NCBI RefSeq assembly: GCF_001650725.1
Contig: NZ_LXVX01000039.1
Span: 249,131-313,130, forward strand
From: Sphingobium sp. TCM1
GTDB taxonomy: Bacteria; Pseudomonadota; Alphaproteobacteria; Sphingomonadales; Sphingomonadaceae
Direction of reading: 5' to 3'
DNA: 64,000 nt
Part shown: piece after piece, positions 9,224-17,722 of the stretch
Position numbering within the stretch: position 1 is the stretch's first letter
Layout of the letters: each line of letters opens with the position of its first letter
Made by a program: the position numbers and the translations under genes
Notes under the pieces: generated by a model
What the model was told of the DNA's origin: nothing
The model's database searches: none
What the model saw: the letters and a program-made list of their open reading frames with translations, nothing else

Positions 9224-10630
9224 TCAGAAATCCAGTTCCGCGCGCCATCCGATCACGTCGACGCCATAGTCGCGCCGGCTGCCCGCACGGATCGCCGCGT
9301 CGGTATATTGCAGATGGGCGTAATTGACGTTGAAGCGCAGAAATTCGACCGGGGTCCAGACCAGCGCCGCGATCACGCCATTCTGGGTACCGCCGACGAT
9401 ATCCTTGTCATTGAGGCTGAGATAATCGTAGCGCAGCGTCGCCTGCAACGCGCCCCAGCCACCGCTGCCGACCGGGCTGTCGGGCTTGACGATGCCGAAG
9501 ATGCCATTCTTGTATCCGCGGCTTTCGCCGGTCAGGACATAGCCCACCTCGCCATAGCCGCCGAAGAAGGTCGGATCGGCAAGGCCCGGCCGCGACACGC
9601 GCAGCCAGTGCGCCTCGCCCGCCCACCAGAGCGGCCCGCGCTCGCCAGCGAACTCCAGCCCATAATGGCTCTCGCCATCGGCCGGAATGTTGGGCGTCGC
9701 GAGGAAGCGGCTGTTGGCGGAGTGGAGATAGGCGCGCTGGCGGTAACGCTGCGGATTTTCGCTCAACCGCTGGAAATCGCGCCAATGGCCCGACAGGCCG
9801 AAATGCAGCTGGGTCTTGCCCAGCTTCGGCGCCAGCACGACGCGGCCGTCGACGCCGTAGCTGTTGTTTTCGTCGCCGCCATCGGCGCCATCCGAATCAT
9901 TGGTCAGCGAATCGGCGCTGTCGGAAAAGATGCCCGCCTGCGCCAGCAGGATGCCGGAGCGATATTGCGCCGACAGGCCCAGCCGCCGCTCGAAGCCGAA
10001 CGCATCGGTGAAGGCCGCGCGCTCCATCACCGCGCCGCCGGTGTCGCTGATGAGTTCGTCCAACGACTGGAAGGCGTTGTGATTGCCCAGGGTGACGAGC
10101 CACGGCCCCTTTTCATAGGTGATGAAGGTGTCGACCAGGTCGACGCTGTTGTCGGACAGCTCCAGTTCCAGCTTATAGCCGAAGCCGCCGCCCAATTGCC
10201 CTTCACCGCCCAGTCGCAACCGGCGCAGTTCGTTGGAATATCCCTTGGCCCGGTCATTGACGCTATCCGGGGTCATCAGCAGCCCGGCATCATATTGGAT
10301 GCGTCCCTTGACGTGGAAGCTGGCCGCGCCCTTGCTGAAGACGGGTCCGCCCTTCCAACTGACCGCCGTATCGCCGGCAGGCTTGGCCTGCGCCACCTGG
10401 ACCGGCGGAGCGGGCACCGGCGACGTCGTCGGGGCGACGGCGGCAGCCTGCGGCGCGGCGGGTGCGCTGTCCAGTCGCGCCTCCAGCCGGTCGACCTGCG
10501 CCTTCAGCGCGGCGATCTGCGCCCGCAGCGCATCGGCCTCTGCGGCGCTGATCGCCTGGGCGGCGACCGGCACCGGCGTCATCAGCAGCGCCAGCGCGGT
10601 ACCGGCAGCCAGTCGAATTCGGGGCGTCAT
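9224..10630 (-). CDS. OprP/OprO-type porin (phosphate-selective porin family)
   Basis: 468-residue outer-membrane porin of the Porin_O_P family. A signal peptide (about 1-26, ending VAAQA) is followed by a short coiled coil (ADALRAQIAALKAQVDRLEARL, about 33-54), a Pro/Ala linker and a beta-barrel whose repeats end with the aromatic GWRAELDF. The coiled coil would trimerise the periplasmic N-terminus, as known in OprP. ATG at 10630 is preceded by GAAGGGA. Reading frame stays open far upstream only because it is the shadow of the divergent gene. A PHO box 65-82 bp upstream supports phosphate-starvation control and a phosphate or polyphosphate substrate. Confidence 0.85.
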   Translation of the reverse strand: MTPRIRLAAGTALALLMTPVPVAAQAISAAEADALRAQIAALKAQVDRLEARLDSAPAAPQAAAVAPTTSPVPAPPVQVAQAKPAGDTAVSWKGGPVFSKGAASFHVKGRIQYDAGLLMTPDSVNDRAKGYSNELRRLRLGGEGQLGGGFGYKLELELSDNSVDLVDTFITYEKGPWLVTLGNHNAFQSLDELISDTGGAVMERAAFTDAFGFERRLGLSAQYRSGILLAQAGIFSDSADSLTNDSDGADGGDENNSYGVDGRVVLAPKLGKTQLHFGLSGHWRDFQRLSENPQRYRQRAYLHSANSRFLATPNIPADGESHYGLEFAGERGPLWWAGEAHWLRVSRPGLADPTFFGGYGEVGYVLTGESRGYKNGIFGIVKPDSPVGSGGWGALQATLRYDYLSLNDKDIVGGTQNGVIAALVWTPVEFLRFNVNYAHLQYTDAAIRAGSRRDYGVDVIGWRAELDF

Positions 10631-10694
10631 CTGTTTCCCTTCCATGTCTGGCGACGCCCGTATGAATTTTCTGTTACAAACAGGCGTAGGTATG

Positions 10695-10712
10695 ATGGCA
10701 TTTTTATGACAT
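10695..10712 (-). promoter_or_regulatory. Candidate PHO box (PhoB site) of the porin gene
   Basis: On the minus strand the sequence reads ATGTCAT, AAAA, ATGCCAT: two 7-bp half-sites like the PhoB consensus CTGTCAT, separated by the usual 4-bp A/T spacer. It is positioned upstream of the OprP-type porin. Confidence 0.6.
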
Positions 10713-10771
10713 ATGCTCTGAACTGATCCCGGTTGGCGGCACGGCGATGAACGGCTAATCCTGGGACCGAC

Positions 10772-12268
10772 ATGGGCGTCCTCTCCCTCCTTCTCGGCCA
10801 TGGCCGGCGCGGCCTGCTGACAGCAAGCGTCGCCATCGGCGCCGCGCTCGCCGGCTGTTCGGGCGAAGGCAGCGGGCCGGTGGTGGTCAGCATAGTGGGC
10901 GACCGCGACGATTTCGCGAAGCCGCTCCAGAATCTCCCCAACCCCGCCGCCAAGCTGATGCTGGAAAGCACGGCGCAGGGGCTGGTCGGCTTCGATGCCG
11001 CGGGCAACATCCTGCCAGGACTGGCGCAGCGATGGATCGTCGAGGATGACGGGCGCAGCTATATCTTCCGCCTGCGCCGCGCCTTCTGGGCGGACGGCAC
11101 CCGCGTAACCGCGCCCGATGTCGCGCGCATAGTGATGGCGCGTATCGTCTCGTTGCGCCGCTTCGATCCGGACGGGCCGCTCGACGCGGTGCAGACCGTG
11201 GTGCCCATGACCGGCGAGGTGATCGAAATCCGCATGGCCGCAGCCCGCCCCTTCATGCTCCAGATGCTGGCCCAGCCGCAAATGGGCGTGCTTTCGCGCG
11301 AGGGCGGCACCGGTCCCTATCGCCGCGCGGCACAGGGCAAGGCCTTGCTGCTGACGCCGATCGACCGATCGACCGGCGATGACAAATCGGCCGAAGGTCC
11401 GGTTCCCCCGTCGCAACTGCGCGTGTTGCGCAGCGAAGGCGCGGCACTCGCCATCATCCGTTTCCGGGAAAGGCAGGCGGCGCTGGTGCTGGGCGGTCGC
11501 TTTTCGGACCTGCCCCTGCTGCTGCCCGCCGGGATTGATCGGGATGCGGTGCGCGCCGACCCGGTGCAGGGATTGCTGGGCCTCACCATGGTGGGCGAAG
11601 GCAAGCTGCTGGACGACGACAATGTCCGCGCAGCGATCAACATGGCGATCGATCGCAGCCAGCTTCCGGCCGTCTTCCCGCTGGGCGGATGGGCCACGAC
11701 CGAACAGATCGTGCCGTCTGCGCTGGACCTGGGCCGCAATCCCACCCCGCCGGCCTGGGCGGGAATGGCAATGGAGGATCGCCGCGCGCAGGCGAGCGCG
11801 ACCATCACGCGCTGGCGCGCGGACAATGGCGCACCGCCGACGCTGCGTATCGCACTGCCCACCGGACCGGGCGCGACCCTGCTGTTCGGCCTTCTGCGCC
11901 GCGACCTGGCCGCCATCGGCCTCGACGCGCGCCGGGTCGATACGGGGGCGCCTGCGGACCTGCGCCTGATCGACGAGGTCGCACCCTATGACAGCGCACT
12001 CTGGTATCTGGGCCGGGTCGGCTGCGCGCGAAAGGTGCATTGCAGCGACGCCGCCGACGCCCAGTTGCAGGCCGCCAGCCTCGCCAGTACGGCTGCGGAG
12101 CGCAGCGCGCGGATCGCCGAGGCCGAAGCGCTGATGCAGGCGCATAACGGTTATATCGCGCTGGGCGCGCCCGTCCGCTGGTCGCTGGTGTCCAGGCGGC
12201 TGACCGGCTTCATGCCCTCGCCCCGCGCGCGCCACCCATTGAACCATCTCTTCCGCCGCCCCAATTAG
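10772..12268 (+). CDS. Extracellular solute-binding lipoprotein, family 5 (oligopeptide type)
   Basis: 498-residue ABC-type binding protein of the SBP_bac_5 family. A basic N-terminus and hydrophobic stretch lead to a lipobox LAGC at about residue 26-29, giving a membrane-anchored periplasmic lipoprotein. Family features: ESTAQGLVGFDAAGNILPGLAQRWIVEDDGRSYIFRLRRAFWADGTRVTAPD written here only as landmarks around residues 70-115, and the later NVRAAINMAIDR segment. No permease or ATPase gene adjoins it, so it is an orphan binding protein; its ligand is unknown. It is divergent from the porin, sharing a 141-bp regulatory gap. Confidence 0.82.
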   Translation: MGVLSLLLGHGRRGLLTASVAIGAALAGCSGEGSGPVVVSIVGDRDDFAKPLQNLPNPAAKLMLESTAQGLVGFDAAGNILPGLAQRWIVEDDGRSYIFRLRRAFWADGTRVTAPDVARIVMARIVSLRRFDPDGPLDAVQTVVPMTGEVIEIRMAAARPFMLQMLAQPQMGVLSREGGTGPYRRAAQGKALLLTPIDRSTGDDKSAEGPVPPSQLRVLRSEGAALAIIRFRERQAALVLGGRFSDLPLLLPAGIDRDAVRADPVQGLLGLTMVGEGKLLDDDNVRAAINMAIDRSQLPAVFPLGGWATTEQIVPSALDLGRNPTPPAWAGMAMEDRRAQASATITRWRADNGAPPTLRIALPTGPGATLLFGLLRRDLAAIGLDARRVDTGAPADLRLIDEVAPYDSALWYLGRVGCARKVHCSDAADAQLQAASLASTAAERSARIAEAEALMQAHNGYIALGAPVRWSLVSRRLTGFMPSPRARHPLNHLFRRPN

Positions 12269-12287
12269 GTGGCAAGGAGACAGGATA

Positions 12288-12710
12288 ATGGCGCTTTCGC
12301 AGGATCAGTTCGACCGCATGGTTCGGGACTTGCCGGGCTTTGGCCGCGATCCGGCCTCGGTGCGCCGCCGGATCGAGGCGATGGAGGCGATGCTGGAGGG
12401 GCTGTTCGTCATTCCCGGCACCACCCGGCGCGTGGGGCTCGACAGCCTGATCGGCCTGATCCCGGTGGTCGGCGACATCGCGACGGCGGCCATGGGTGCG
12501 TGGATCGTGTGGGAAGCACGCAATCTGGGCATGTCGAAATGGCAGATCACCCGCATGGCCGCCAATGTCGGCGTCGATACGCTGATCGGCGCGATCCCCT
12601 TCGCGGGCGACCTGTTCGACTTTCTCTACAAGTCCAACAGCAAGAATCTGCGCATCATCCGCAAGCATCTCGACCGCCACCACCCCTCTACGGTGACGAT
12701 CGACGGGTGA
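12288..12710 (+). CDS. DUF4112 membrane protein
   Basis: 140-residue protein of the DUF4112 family. It has an N-terminal helical region, LIGLIPVVGDIATAAMGAWIV as first hydrophobic segment, ITRMAANVGVDTLIGAIPFAGDLFDF as the second amphipathic/hydrophobic repeat, and a basic C-terminus with clustered His. GVDTLIG-IP--GD is the conserved core. Function unknown. It follows the binding-protein gene by 19 bp with AAGGAGA ahead of the ATG, so the two may be co-transcribed. Confidence 0.8.
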   Translation: MALSQDQFDRMVRDLPGFGRDPASVRRRIEAMEAMLEGLFVIPGTTRRVGLDSLIGLIPVVGDIATAAMGAWIVWEARNLGMSKWQITRMAANVGVDTLIGAIPFAGDLFDFLYKSNSKNLRIIRKHLDRHHPSTVTIDG

Positions 12711-12713
12711 CGG

Positions 12714-13421
12714 TCAGCGGAACGGTTCGATCCGCAATTGCGCCCGGTCCTTGACCCCGCCCTGCTGCGGCGGGCAGGCGATGTAGCGATACTGGCGGTC
12801 CATGCAGATCCACACTTCGCTCAAGCTTCCGTCGCGTGTAACGTTCAGACGGATGCCGTCCTCGACCATGCCTGCATTCGCCGCGGCAAAGGCTTTGGCG
12901 AAATCGCGCGCAGACAGGATGGTTCGCGCGGCTAGCGCCGCCATGTCGGGATAGCGCAGGGCGGCGTAGAGTTTGCGCGACAGGGCGAAAAATTTGGTCG
13001 GGGTCGTCGGCATACAGGTGCCGTGCTTGACCCATTCATGCTGGATCAGCTGCACCGAGGGCGTAGCGCAGAGATGGTCTCGGATCACCTTGCGCGGCAG
13101 GGGGCCAGCGGACTTGCAATATTGCGGCCATTCCCGGTCATAGCCGTCGGGCCAGAGGCCATGCAGCGTGAAGGCGAATTTGTTGTCCGACCGGCACTGA
13201 AACGCATCGCGCGCGCCGCCGCGCGACGTCTTGCAATATTGCGGGGTCCAGCTGACCGCCAGCGTATAATAGCCGATCGGCAGGACGCGCTTCGGTTCGC
13301 TGTCGCTTGGCCCTTCGACATGCGGTCGGGCGATCACCGCAGGCAGGCGGCATTGGCCGGCCTGCGCCATGGCGACGCCCGGCATGGCAAGCGCGATCAG
13401 GGGCAGTAGCATTTTAAGCAC
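12714..13421 (-). CDS. Ribonuclease T2 family protein, secreted
   Basis: 235-residue secreted RNase of the T2 family, which cleaves RNA via 2',3'-cyclic phosphates. Signal peptide about 1-19 ending AMA. Both catalytic segments are intact: FTLHGLWPDGYD (CAS I, catalytic His) and IQHEWVKHGTC (CAS II, His-Glu-His with the Cys of a disulfide). Further Cys residues fit the disulfide pattern of bacterial members such as RNase I. Its start overlaps the end of nadC by 8 bp, so it is probably expressed from the nadC transcript. Periplasmic RNA scavenging is the likely role. Confidence 0.9.
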   Translation of the reverse strand: MLKMLLPLIALAMPGVAMAQAGQCRLPAVIARPHVEGPSDSEPKRVLPIGYYTLAVSWTPQYCKTSRGGARDAFQCRSDNKFAFTLHGLWPDGYDREWPQYCKSAGPLPRKVIRDHLCATPSVQLIQHEWVKHGTCMPTTPTKFFALSRKLYAALRYPDMAALAARTILSARDFAKAFAAANAGMVEDGIRLNVTRDGSLSEVWICMDRQYRYIACPPQQGGVKDRAQLRIEPFR

Positions 13422-14262
13422 AGGCGAAATCGAGGCCGATGTCGGCAGCCGGAGCCGACTGGGTCAGGCGGCCGACGCTGATATAGGTGACGCCCGTATC
13501 GGCCCTGGCGCGTATGGTCTCCAGCGTCACGCCGCCCGATGCCTCGGTCGGCACGCGCCCCGCGACCAGGGCCACCGCGCCGCGCAGGGTGGAAGCGTCC
13601 ATATTGTCGAGCAGCAGATGCGTCGCGCCTGCCACCAGCGCCGGCTCGATCTGGTCGACCCGGTCGACCTCGACGATGATCCGATCGACCCCTGCGGCCA
13701 CTGCGCGGCGCACCGCTTCCTCGACCGATCCGGCGACCCCGACATGATTGTCCTTGATCATCGCCGCGTCCCACAGACCCATGCGATGGTTGGTCGCCCC
13801 GCCCATGCGGGTGGCATATTTTTCCAGGACGCGCAGGCCCGGAATCGTCTTGCGCGTGTCGAGCAGGGTCGCGCCCGTGCCCGCAATCGCATCGACATAG
13901 GCGCGGGTCATGGTGGCAATGCCGGTCAGGTGCTGGACGGTGTTGAGCGCCGATCGCTCCGCCGTCAGCATTGCCCGCGCCTTGCCCCGGATGCGCAATA
14001 TGTCGGTGCCGGCTGCGACGCGATCGCCATCCTGATGCAACGGCTCGATCGTCACGTCCGGGTCGAGCGCGCGGAAGAAGGCTATGGCGAGCGGCAGCCC
14101 CGCCAGCGTCACCGCGTCACGGCTGTCCATCACGCCTTCGAAGACAGCGTCCGCGGGGATCACCGCCTCGCTCGTGACGTCGCAGCCATCCGGGCCAAGA
14201 TCCTCGGCCAGGGTGGCAGCGATGAAGGCATCGAGATCGAAACCGGGGAGGGAGAAGGTCAT
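13414..14262 (-). CDS. nadC: Nicotinate-nucleotide pyrophosphorylase (quinolinate phosphoribosyltransferase)
   Basis: 282-residue NadC, which makes nicotinate mononucleotide from quinolinate and PRPP in de novo NAD synthesis. Seen: EDLGPDGCDVTSEAVIP near the N-terminus, LNTVQHLTGIATMT, the LLDTRKTIPGLRVLEKYA loop with catalytic Arg/Lys, GGATNHRMGLWDAAMIKDNH, EVDRVDQIEPAL, LLLDNM, and the C-terminal ASGGVTLETI/YISVGRLTQS. Length is standard. nadA lies 0.8 kb away on the same strand; nadB is not in the window. Confidence 0.95.
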   Translation of the reverse strand: MTFSLPGFDLDAFIAATLAEDLGPDGCDVTSEAVIPADAVFEGVMDSRDAVTLAGLPLAIAFFRALDPDVTIEPLHQDGDRVAAGTDILRIRGKARAMLTAERSALNTVQHLTGIATMTRAYVDAIAGTGATLLDTRKTIPGLRVLEKYATRMGGATNHRMGLWDAAMIKDNHVGVAGSVEEAVRRAVAAGVDRIIVEVDRVDQIEPALVAGATHLLLDNMDASTLRGAVALVAGRVPTEASGGVTLETIRARADTGVTYISVGRLTQSAPAADIGLDFACA

Positions 14263-14312
14263 GGCGCCCTCTCTAGCCGTGACGCACCGCGCGCCGCAAC
14301 CCGTTTCCCGAC

Positions 14313-14342
14313 TTGACTTAGTCCATGGACTAAGTCCATATT
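14313..14342 (+). promoter_or_regulatory. Promoter with 22-bp palindromic operator for the toxin-antitoxin pair
   Basis: A perfect palindrome at 14315-14336 (half-site GACTTAGTCCA) overlaps a -35-like TTGACT at 14313. It ends just before a -10-like CATATT at 14337-14342, 18 bp spacing. The antitoxin ATG is at 14349, so the transcript would be nearly leaderless. Phd/YefM antitoxins autorepress at such palindromes. Confidence 0.65.
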
Positions 14343-14348
14343 GAGCTC

Positions 14349-14600
14349 ATGACTGCCACCGTCAATGTTCACGAAGCCAAGACGCACTTTTCCAAACTCT
14401 TGGACCGCGCTCATGCCGGCGAGGAAATCATCCTTGCCAAGGCCGGCAAGCCTTATGCGAAATTGGTTCCGATCGATGCAGTGCAGGTGCGTCCGAAACG
14501 TCGGGGCGGCCAGTTTGCTGGCCTCTTCACGGTCGGCGACGAGATTTTCGATCCCTTGCCCGAAGAAGAATTGCGCCTGTGGGAGGGGCATGGCGATTGA
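14349..14600 (+). CDS. Phd/YefM-family antitoxin (VapB partner)
   Basis: 83-residue antitoxin of the Phd/YefM fold. The N-terminal half TATVNVHEAKTHFSKLLDRAHAGEEI and ILAKAGKPYAKLVPI form the DNA-binding dimer typical of the family. The acidic C-terminus (FDPLPEEELRLWEG) would wrap around the toxin. It sits directly behind a perfect 22-bp palindrome and overlaps the toxin start, the classic coupled arrangement. Expected role: neutralise the PIN toxin and autoregulate the operon. Confidence 0.88.
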   Translation: MTATVNVHEAKTHFSKLLDRAHAGEEIILAKAGKPYAKLVPIDAVQVRPKRRGGQFAGLFTVGDEIFDPLPEEELRLWEGHGD

Positions 14601-15025
14601 GACTGTTGCTGGATACCCATGTGTTGATCTGGTGGTGGACCGATCGCAGCCTTTTGCCCGACACGATCGATCAGATGATCGAAAGCGGGGCCGACCGGAT
14701 TTTCGTCAGCAGCGTCAATGCTTGGGAAATCGCGACCAAGGCGCGCCTGGGCAAATTGCCGCAACTCCTGCCCTATCTGGATCGCTATGAGGCGGCGGTC
14801 CTGGATGCGGATTTCAAGCCGTTGAACCTGACCATGGCGCACGGCCTGCGCGCCGGCGCCTATGACGCGCCGCATCGCGACCCGTTCGATCGGATGCTGG
14901 CGGCGCAGGCGGAACTGGAAGGCCTGACCTTGCTGACGCGAGATCCGGCCTTCGCCGCCTTTCCCTGCCAGACATTATGGCACCAGCCGATGCTCAGCGA
15001 AAAGCGGCTCACCTATCGCAGCTGA
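14597..15025 (+). CDS. PIN-domain toxin (VapC type)
   Basis: 142-residue PIN-domain endoribonuclease toxin. Acidic metal-binding residues are visible in LLLDTHVLIWWW (first Asp), NAWEIATKARLGKL (Glu), and DAPHRDPFDRMLAAQA followed by LLTRDPAF (last Asp pair). This HRDPFDRMLAAQA type is the PIN subgroup normally paired with Phd-like antitoxins. The TTG at 14597 overlaps the antitoxin stop (ATTGA) and has GGGAGGGG upstream; a GTG at 14579 is the alternative. Cleaves RNA when antitoxin is degraded; target unknown. Confidence 0.88.
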   Translation: MRLLLDTHVLIWWWTDRSLLPDTIDQMIESGADRIFVSSVNAWEIATKARLGKLPQLLPYLDRYEAAVLDADFKPLNLTMAHGLRAGAYDAPHRDPFDRMLAAQAELEGLTLLTRDPAFAAFPCQTLWHQPMLSEKRLTYRS

Positions 15026-15031
15026 TTCGCC

Positions 15032-16018
15032 TCAGCGCGCGCCCAGATCGCCCTGACCCACCGTGCCGCTGGCCATTTCCAGCATCCGGTCGAGGCTCTT
15101 CTTCGCCTGCAGCCGCAGCGTCTCGTCCATTTCGATGCGCGGCTGGAGGTCGCGCAGGGCGAGATACAGCTTCTCCATCGTGTTAAGCGCCATATAGGGG
15201 CAGATGTTGCAGTTGCAGTTGCCGTCGGCGCCGGGCGCGCCGATGAAATTCTTGTGCGGAACCGCCTTCTGCATCTGGTGGATGATATGCGGTTCGGTCG
15301 CGACGATCAGCGTGTCGCCGGGCATGGTCTTGGCGAAATCCAGTATGCCACTGGTCGATCCGACATAATCGGCATGATCGACGATATAGGGCGGGCATTC
15401 CGGGTGCGCGGCGATCGGCGCGTCCGGGTGCTGGGCCTTGAGCTTGAGCAGTTCGGTTTCGCTGAACGCCTCGTGCACGATGCAGACCCCCGGCCAGAGC
15501 AGCATGTCGCGACCCAGCTTGCGCTTGAGGTAGCCGCCCAGATGCTTGTCGGGGCCGAAGATGATCTTCTGATCCTTCGGGATCTGCGCCAGTATCTTTT
15601 CCGCCGACGAGGAGGTGACGATGATGTCGCTGAGCGCCTTCACCTCGGCCGAACAGTTGATGTAGCTGAGCGCGATATGATCGGGATGCGCCTCGCGGAA
15701 CGCCTTGAACTGGGCGGGCGGGCAGCTGTCCTCCAGCGAGCAGCCGGCGTCCATGTCCGGCAGCACGACGATCTTTTCGGGGGAGAGGATCTTGGCCGTT
15801 TCCGCCATGAAGCGCACGCCGCAAAAGGCGATGACGTCCGCGTCCGTCTCCGCCGCCTTGCGCGACAGTTCAAGGGAGTCGCCGACAAAGTCCGACAAGT
15901 CCTGGATTTCGGGCGTCTGGTAATAATGGCCCAGGATGACGGCGTTGCGCTCCTTGCGCAGGCGATCGATTTCCGCGCGCAGGTCAATGCCCTGCGGAAT
16001 GGCGGTGACGGCGGTCAT
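15032..16018 (-). CDS. nadA: Quinolinate synthase A
   Basis: 328-residue [4Fe-4S] enzyme condensing iminoaspartate with dihydroxyacetone phosphate to quinolinate, the step before NadC. Cluster cysteines are visible in AFCGVRFMAETAKIL, WPGVCIVHEAF and the C-terminal NCNICPYMALNT. Further family motifs: ILGHYYQTPEIQDLSDFVGDS, MDAGCSLEDSCP, YINCSAEVKA, TSSSAEKI, HPECPP and STSGIL. ATG at 16018 has GAGGAG about 10 nt upstream; the frame stays open further upstream without support. Together with nadC it covers two of the three de novo NAD steps. Confidence 0.96.
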   Translation of the reverse strand: MTAVTAIPQGIDLRAEIDRLRKERNAVILGHYYQTPEIQDLSDFVGDSLELSRKAAETDADVIAFCGVRFMAETAKILSPEKIVVLPDMDAGCSLEDSCPPAQFKAFREAHPDHIALSYINCSAEVKALSDIIVTSSSAEKILAQIPKDQKIIFGPDKHLGGYLKRKLGRDMLLWPGVCIVHEAFSETELLKLKAQHPDAPIAAHPECPPYIVDHADYVGSTSGILDFAKTMPGDTLIVATEPHIIHQMQKAVPHKNFIGAPGADGNCNCNICPYMALNTMEKLYLALRDLQPRIEMDETLRLQAKKSLDRMLEMASGTVGQGDLGAR

Positions 16019-16062
16019 ACCCTGATACTCCTCGGTCCCATGTCTGGCCCTTTGCGCGCGCC

Positions 16063-16782
16063 CTAGCGCTGCCGCCGCTCGTTGGCCAGTACCTCGTTGA
16101 TCGGCGTGGTCACGTCCCATCGCTCCCGGTTCGCTTCCTTGCGCTCGGGCGGGAAGGTGACGATCACCCGCGCATCATCATAGCCCATCGCGGCGAGCGG
16201 CGCGGCCATGACTTTTCCGATCGCCGCGCGGCCATATTCGCGCGCCTGCGCCATGCGCTCGGGCGATCGGGCCGAGGCTTCGGCCCGGACCTGCGCGTGC
16301 GCAGAGGTGCGACGGCTCAGTTCCTCACCCGCCTCCCGCGTCACGAACAGGCCGCTGGTACGCACCAGCGTCCGGCGCGCCTCGTCCAGATTGGGCCGAG
16401 CCGGCTTCACATCGGGCGCATTGACGATGAGGGTGCGGCTTTGCGGATTCCATTCCAGATCACGCGCCGAGAGGCCGCCCAGATCGATGAAATAATCGAC
16501 AGAATAGGGCATCTTCACCACCTGGTCGGACTTGAGCCAGCCAAAGCCGCGCACGTCCTGCGCCGTGCTCTGGATCGTGCCGTTGAGCTGCGAGACGCGC
16601 AGACTGGCCGAGCCAGCGATCTTCTCCGCGATGATCTTCGTCACCGCCGATCCGTCATCCTCGACCGCCACCACATAATCGCGGTTATAGCGTTGCCAGC
16701 CGACCAGCATCGCTACCCCCATCAGCAGGATCAGCAGCGCCAGCGCGACCGGCGCGGCATGGCGCTTCAGCGCATCTGCCAT
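16063..16782 (-). CDS. DUF4230 domain membrane-anchored protein
   Basis: 239-residue protein with one N-terminal transmembrane segment (ALALLILLMGVAMLVGW, about 11-27) and a DUF4230 domain facing the periplasm: VSQLNGTIQSTAQDVRGFGWLKSDQVVKMPYSVDYFIDL region (about 60-100), then LIVNAPDVKPARPN. This family has no known reaction. The C-terminal half is charged and helical. Its start overlaps the 3' end of the metallo-hydrolase gene by 16 bp, so the two are an operon. Confidence 0.78.
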   Translation of the reverse strand: MADALKRHAAPVALALLILLMGVAMLVGWQRYNRDYVVAVEDDGSAVTKIIAEKIAGSASLRVSQLNGTIQSTAQDVRGFGWLKSDQVVKMPYSVDYFIDLGGLSARDLEWNPQSRTLIVNAPDVKPARPNLDEARRTLVRTSGLFVTREAGEELSRRTSAHAQVRAEASARSPERMAQAREYGRAAIGKVMAAPLAAMGYDDARVIVTFPPERKEANRERWDVTTPINEVLANERRQR

Positions 16783-17645
16783 CGCCCGTCCCCGAGGGGG
16801 GCGGCGATGCCCCGGCCATCCAGATCGATGAGATGCGCCAGCACCGAGCGGCCGGCGGCGGGATGCAGGCGCGGATCGACGCCCTTGTACATTTCGGCCA
16901 CCATGTCCGGGATGGCGCTGTCGCCGTTTCGTTCGAGGAAGCGCACGATCTGCCCCTCGCGCTGCTTGCGATGGCCCATCATGCCCCGCACCAGCCGCTG
17001 CGGATTGTCGATCGGATCGCCATGCGCCGGATAATAGACCGCGTCGTCGCGATCGAGCAGCAGCTGCATCGAGCGCATATAGGCGGTCATGTCGCCATCG
17101 GGCGGCGAGATGACGCTGGTCGACCAGCCCATCACATGATCGCCGGTGAGCAGTGCCTTTTCCTCGCGCAGCGCGAAACAGAGATGGTTCGAGGTATGGC
17201 CCGGCGTCGCCACCGCCGCCAGCGTCCAACCCGGCCCCTGCACCTGCTCGCCATCGGCCAGCACGCGGTCGGGCCGATAATCGGCGTCAAACGCGGCGTC
17301 GGCGCGCGGGCCGTCATCCTCCAGCGTCAGGGGTGCGCAGCCGATGACCGGTGCGCCGGTGGCTTCGCTCAGCGGACGCGCGGCGGGGCTGTGGTCGCGA
17401 TGGGTGTGCGTACACAGGATCGCGACGACCGGGCGGTCGGCAATGGCGGCATTCAGCGCGGCCAGATGATCCGCATCGTCCGGGCCGGGATCGACGATCG
17501 CGAGCGCTTCTGATCCCACCACATAGGTCTGGGTGCCTGTGTAGGTGAAGGGCGACGGATTGGGCGCCAGCACGCGAGCCACCAGAGGGCTGAGCGGCAT
17601 CAGGAGTCCGGTCGGCAGGGCGGCCGGATCGAAGGGGGTAGCCAT
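16767..17645 (-). CDS. MBL-fold metallo-hydrolase (LACTB2/glyoxalase II-like)
   Basis: About 292-residue metallo-beta-lactamase-fold hydrolase. Zinc ligands are clear: CTHTHRDHSPAA (HxHxDH), TPGHTSNHL (His), LLTGDHVMGWSTSV (Asp) and YPAHGDPI (final His). A C-terminal winged-helix-like extension (QREGQIVRFLERNGDSAIPDMVAEMY onward) is typical of the LACTB2-like subgroup of thioester/RNA hydrolases. Start is uncertain between 17645 and 17654, with no ideal ribosome site for either. Substrate cannot be told from sequence. Confidence 0.85.
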   Translation of the reverse strand: MATPFDPAALPTGLLMPLSPLVARVLAPNPSPFTYTGTQTYVVGSEALAIVDPGPDDADHLAALNAAIADRPVVAILCTHTHRDHSPAARPLSEATGAPVIGCAPLTLEDDGPRADAAFDADYRPDRVLADGEQVQGPGWTLAAVATPGHTSNHLCFALREEKALLTGDHVMGWSTSVISPPDGDMTAYMRSMQLLLDRDDAVYYPAHGDPIDNPQRLVRGMMGHRKQREGQIVRFLERNGDSAIPDMVAEMYKGVDPRLHPAAGRSVLAHLIDLDGRGIAAPLGDGRWQMR

Positions 17646-17722
17646 GCTTCCCATGTGCCCATTTCGGCGCGGATTTCAAGGGCGGGTTGTCCTGCCACTC
17701 GACGCTCTGATAGGCTTGTGCC

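Noticed and set aside
10631..12247. Upstream extension of the porin frame (539 further codons)
   Set aside because: Opposite to the solute-binding lipoprotein gene; the porin signal peptide and ribosome site fix the start at 10630.
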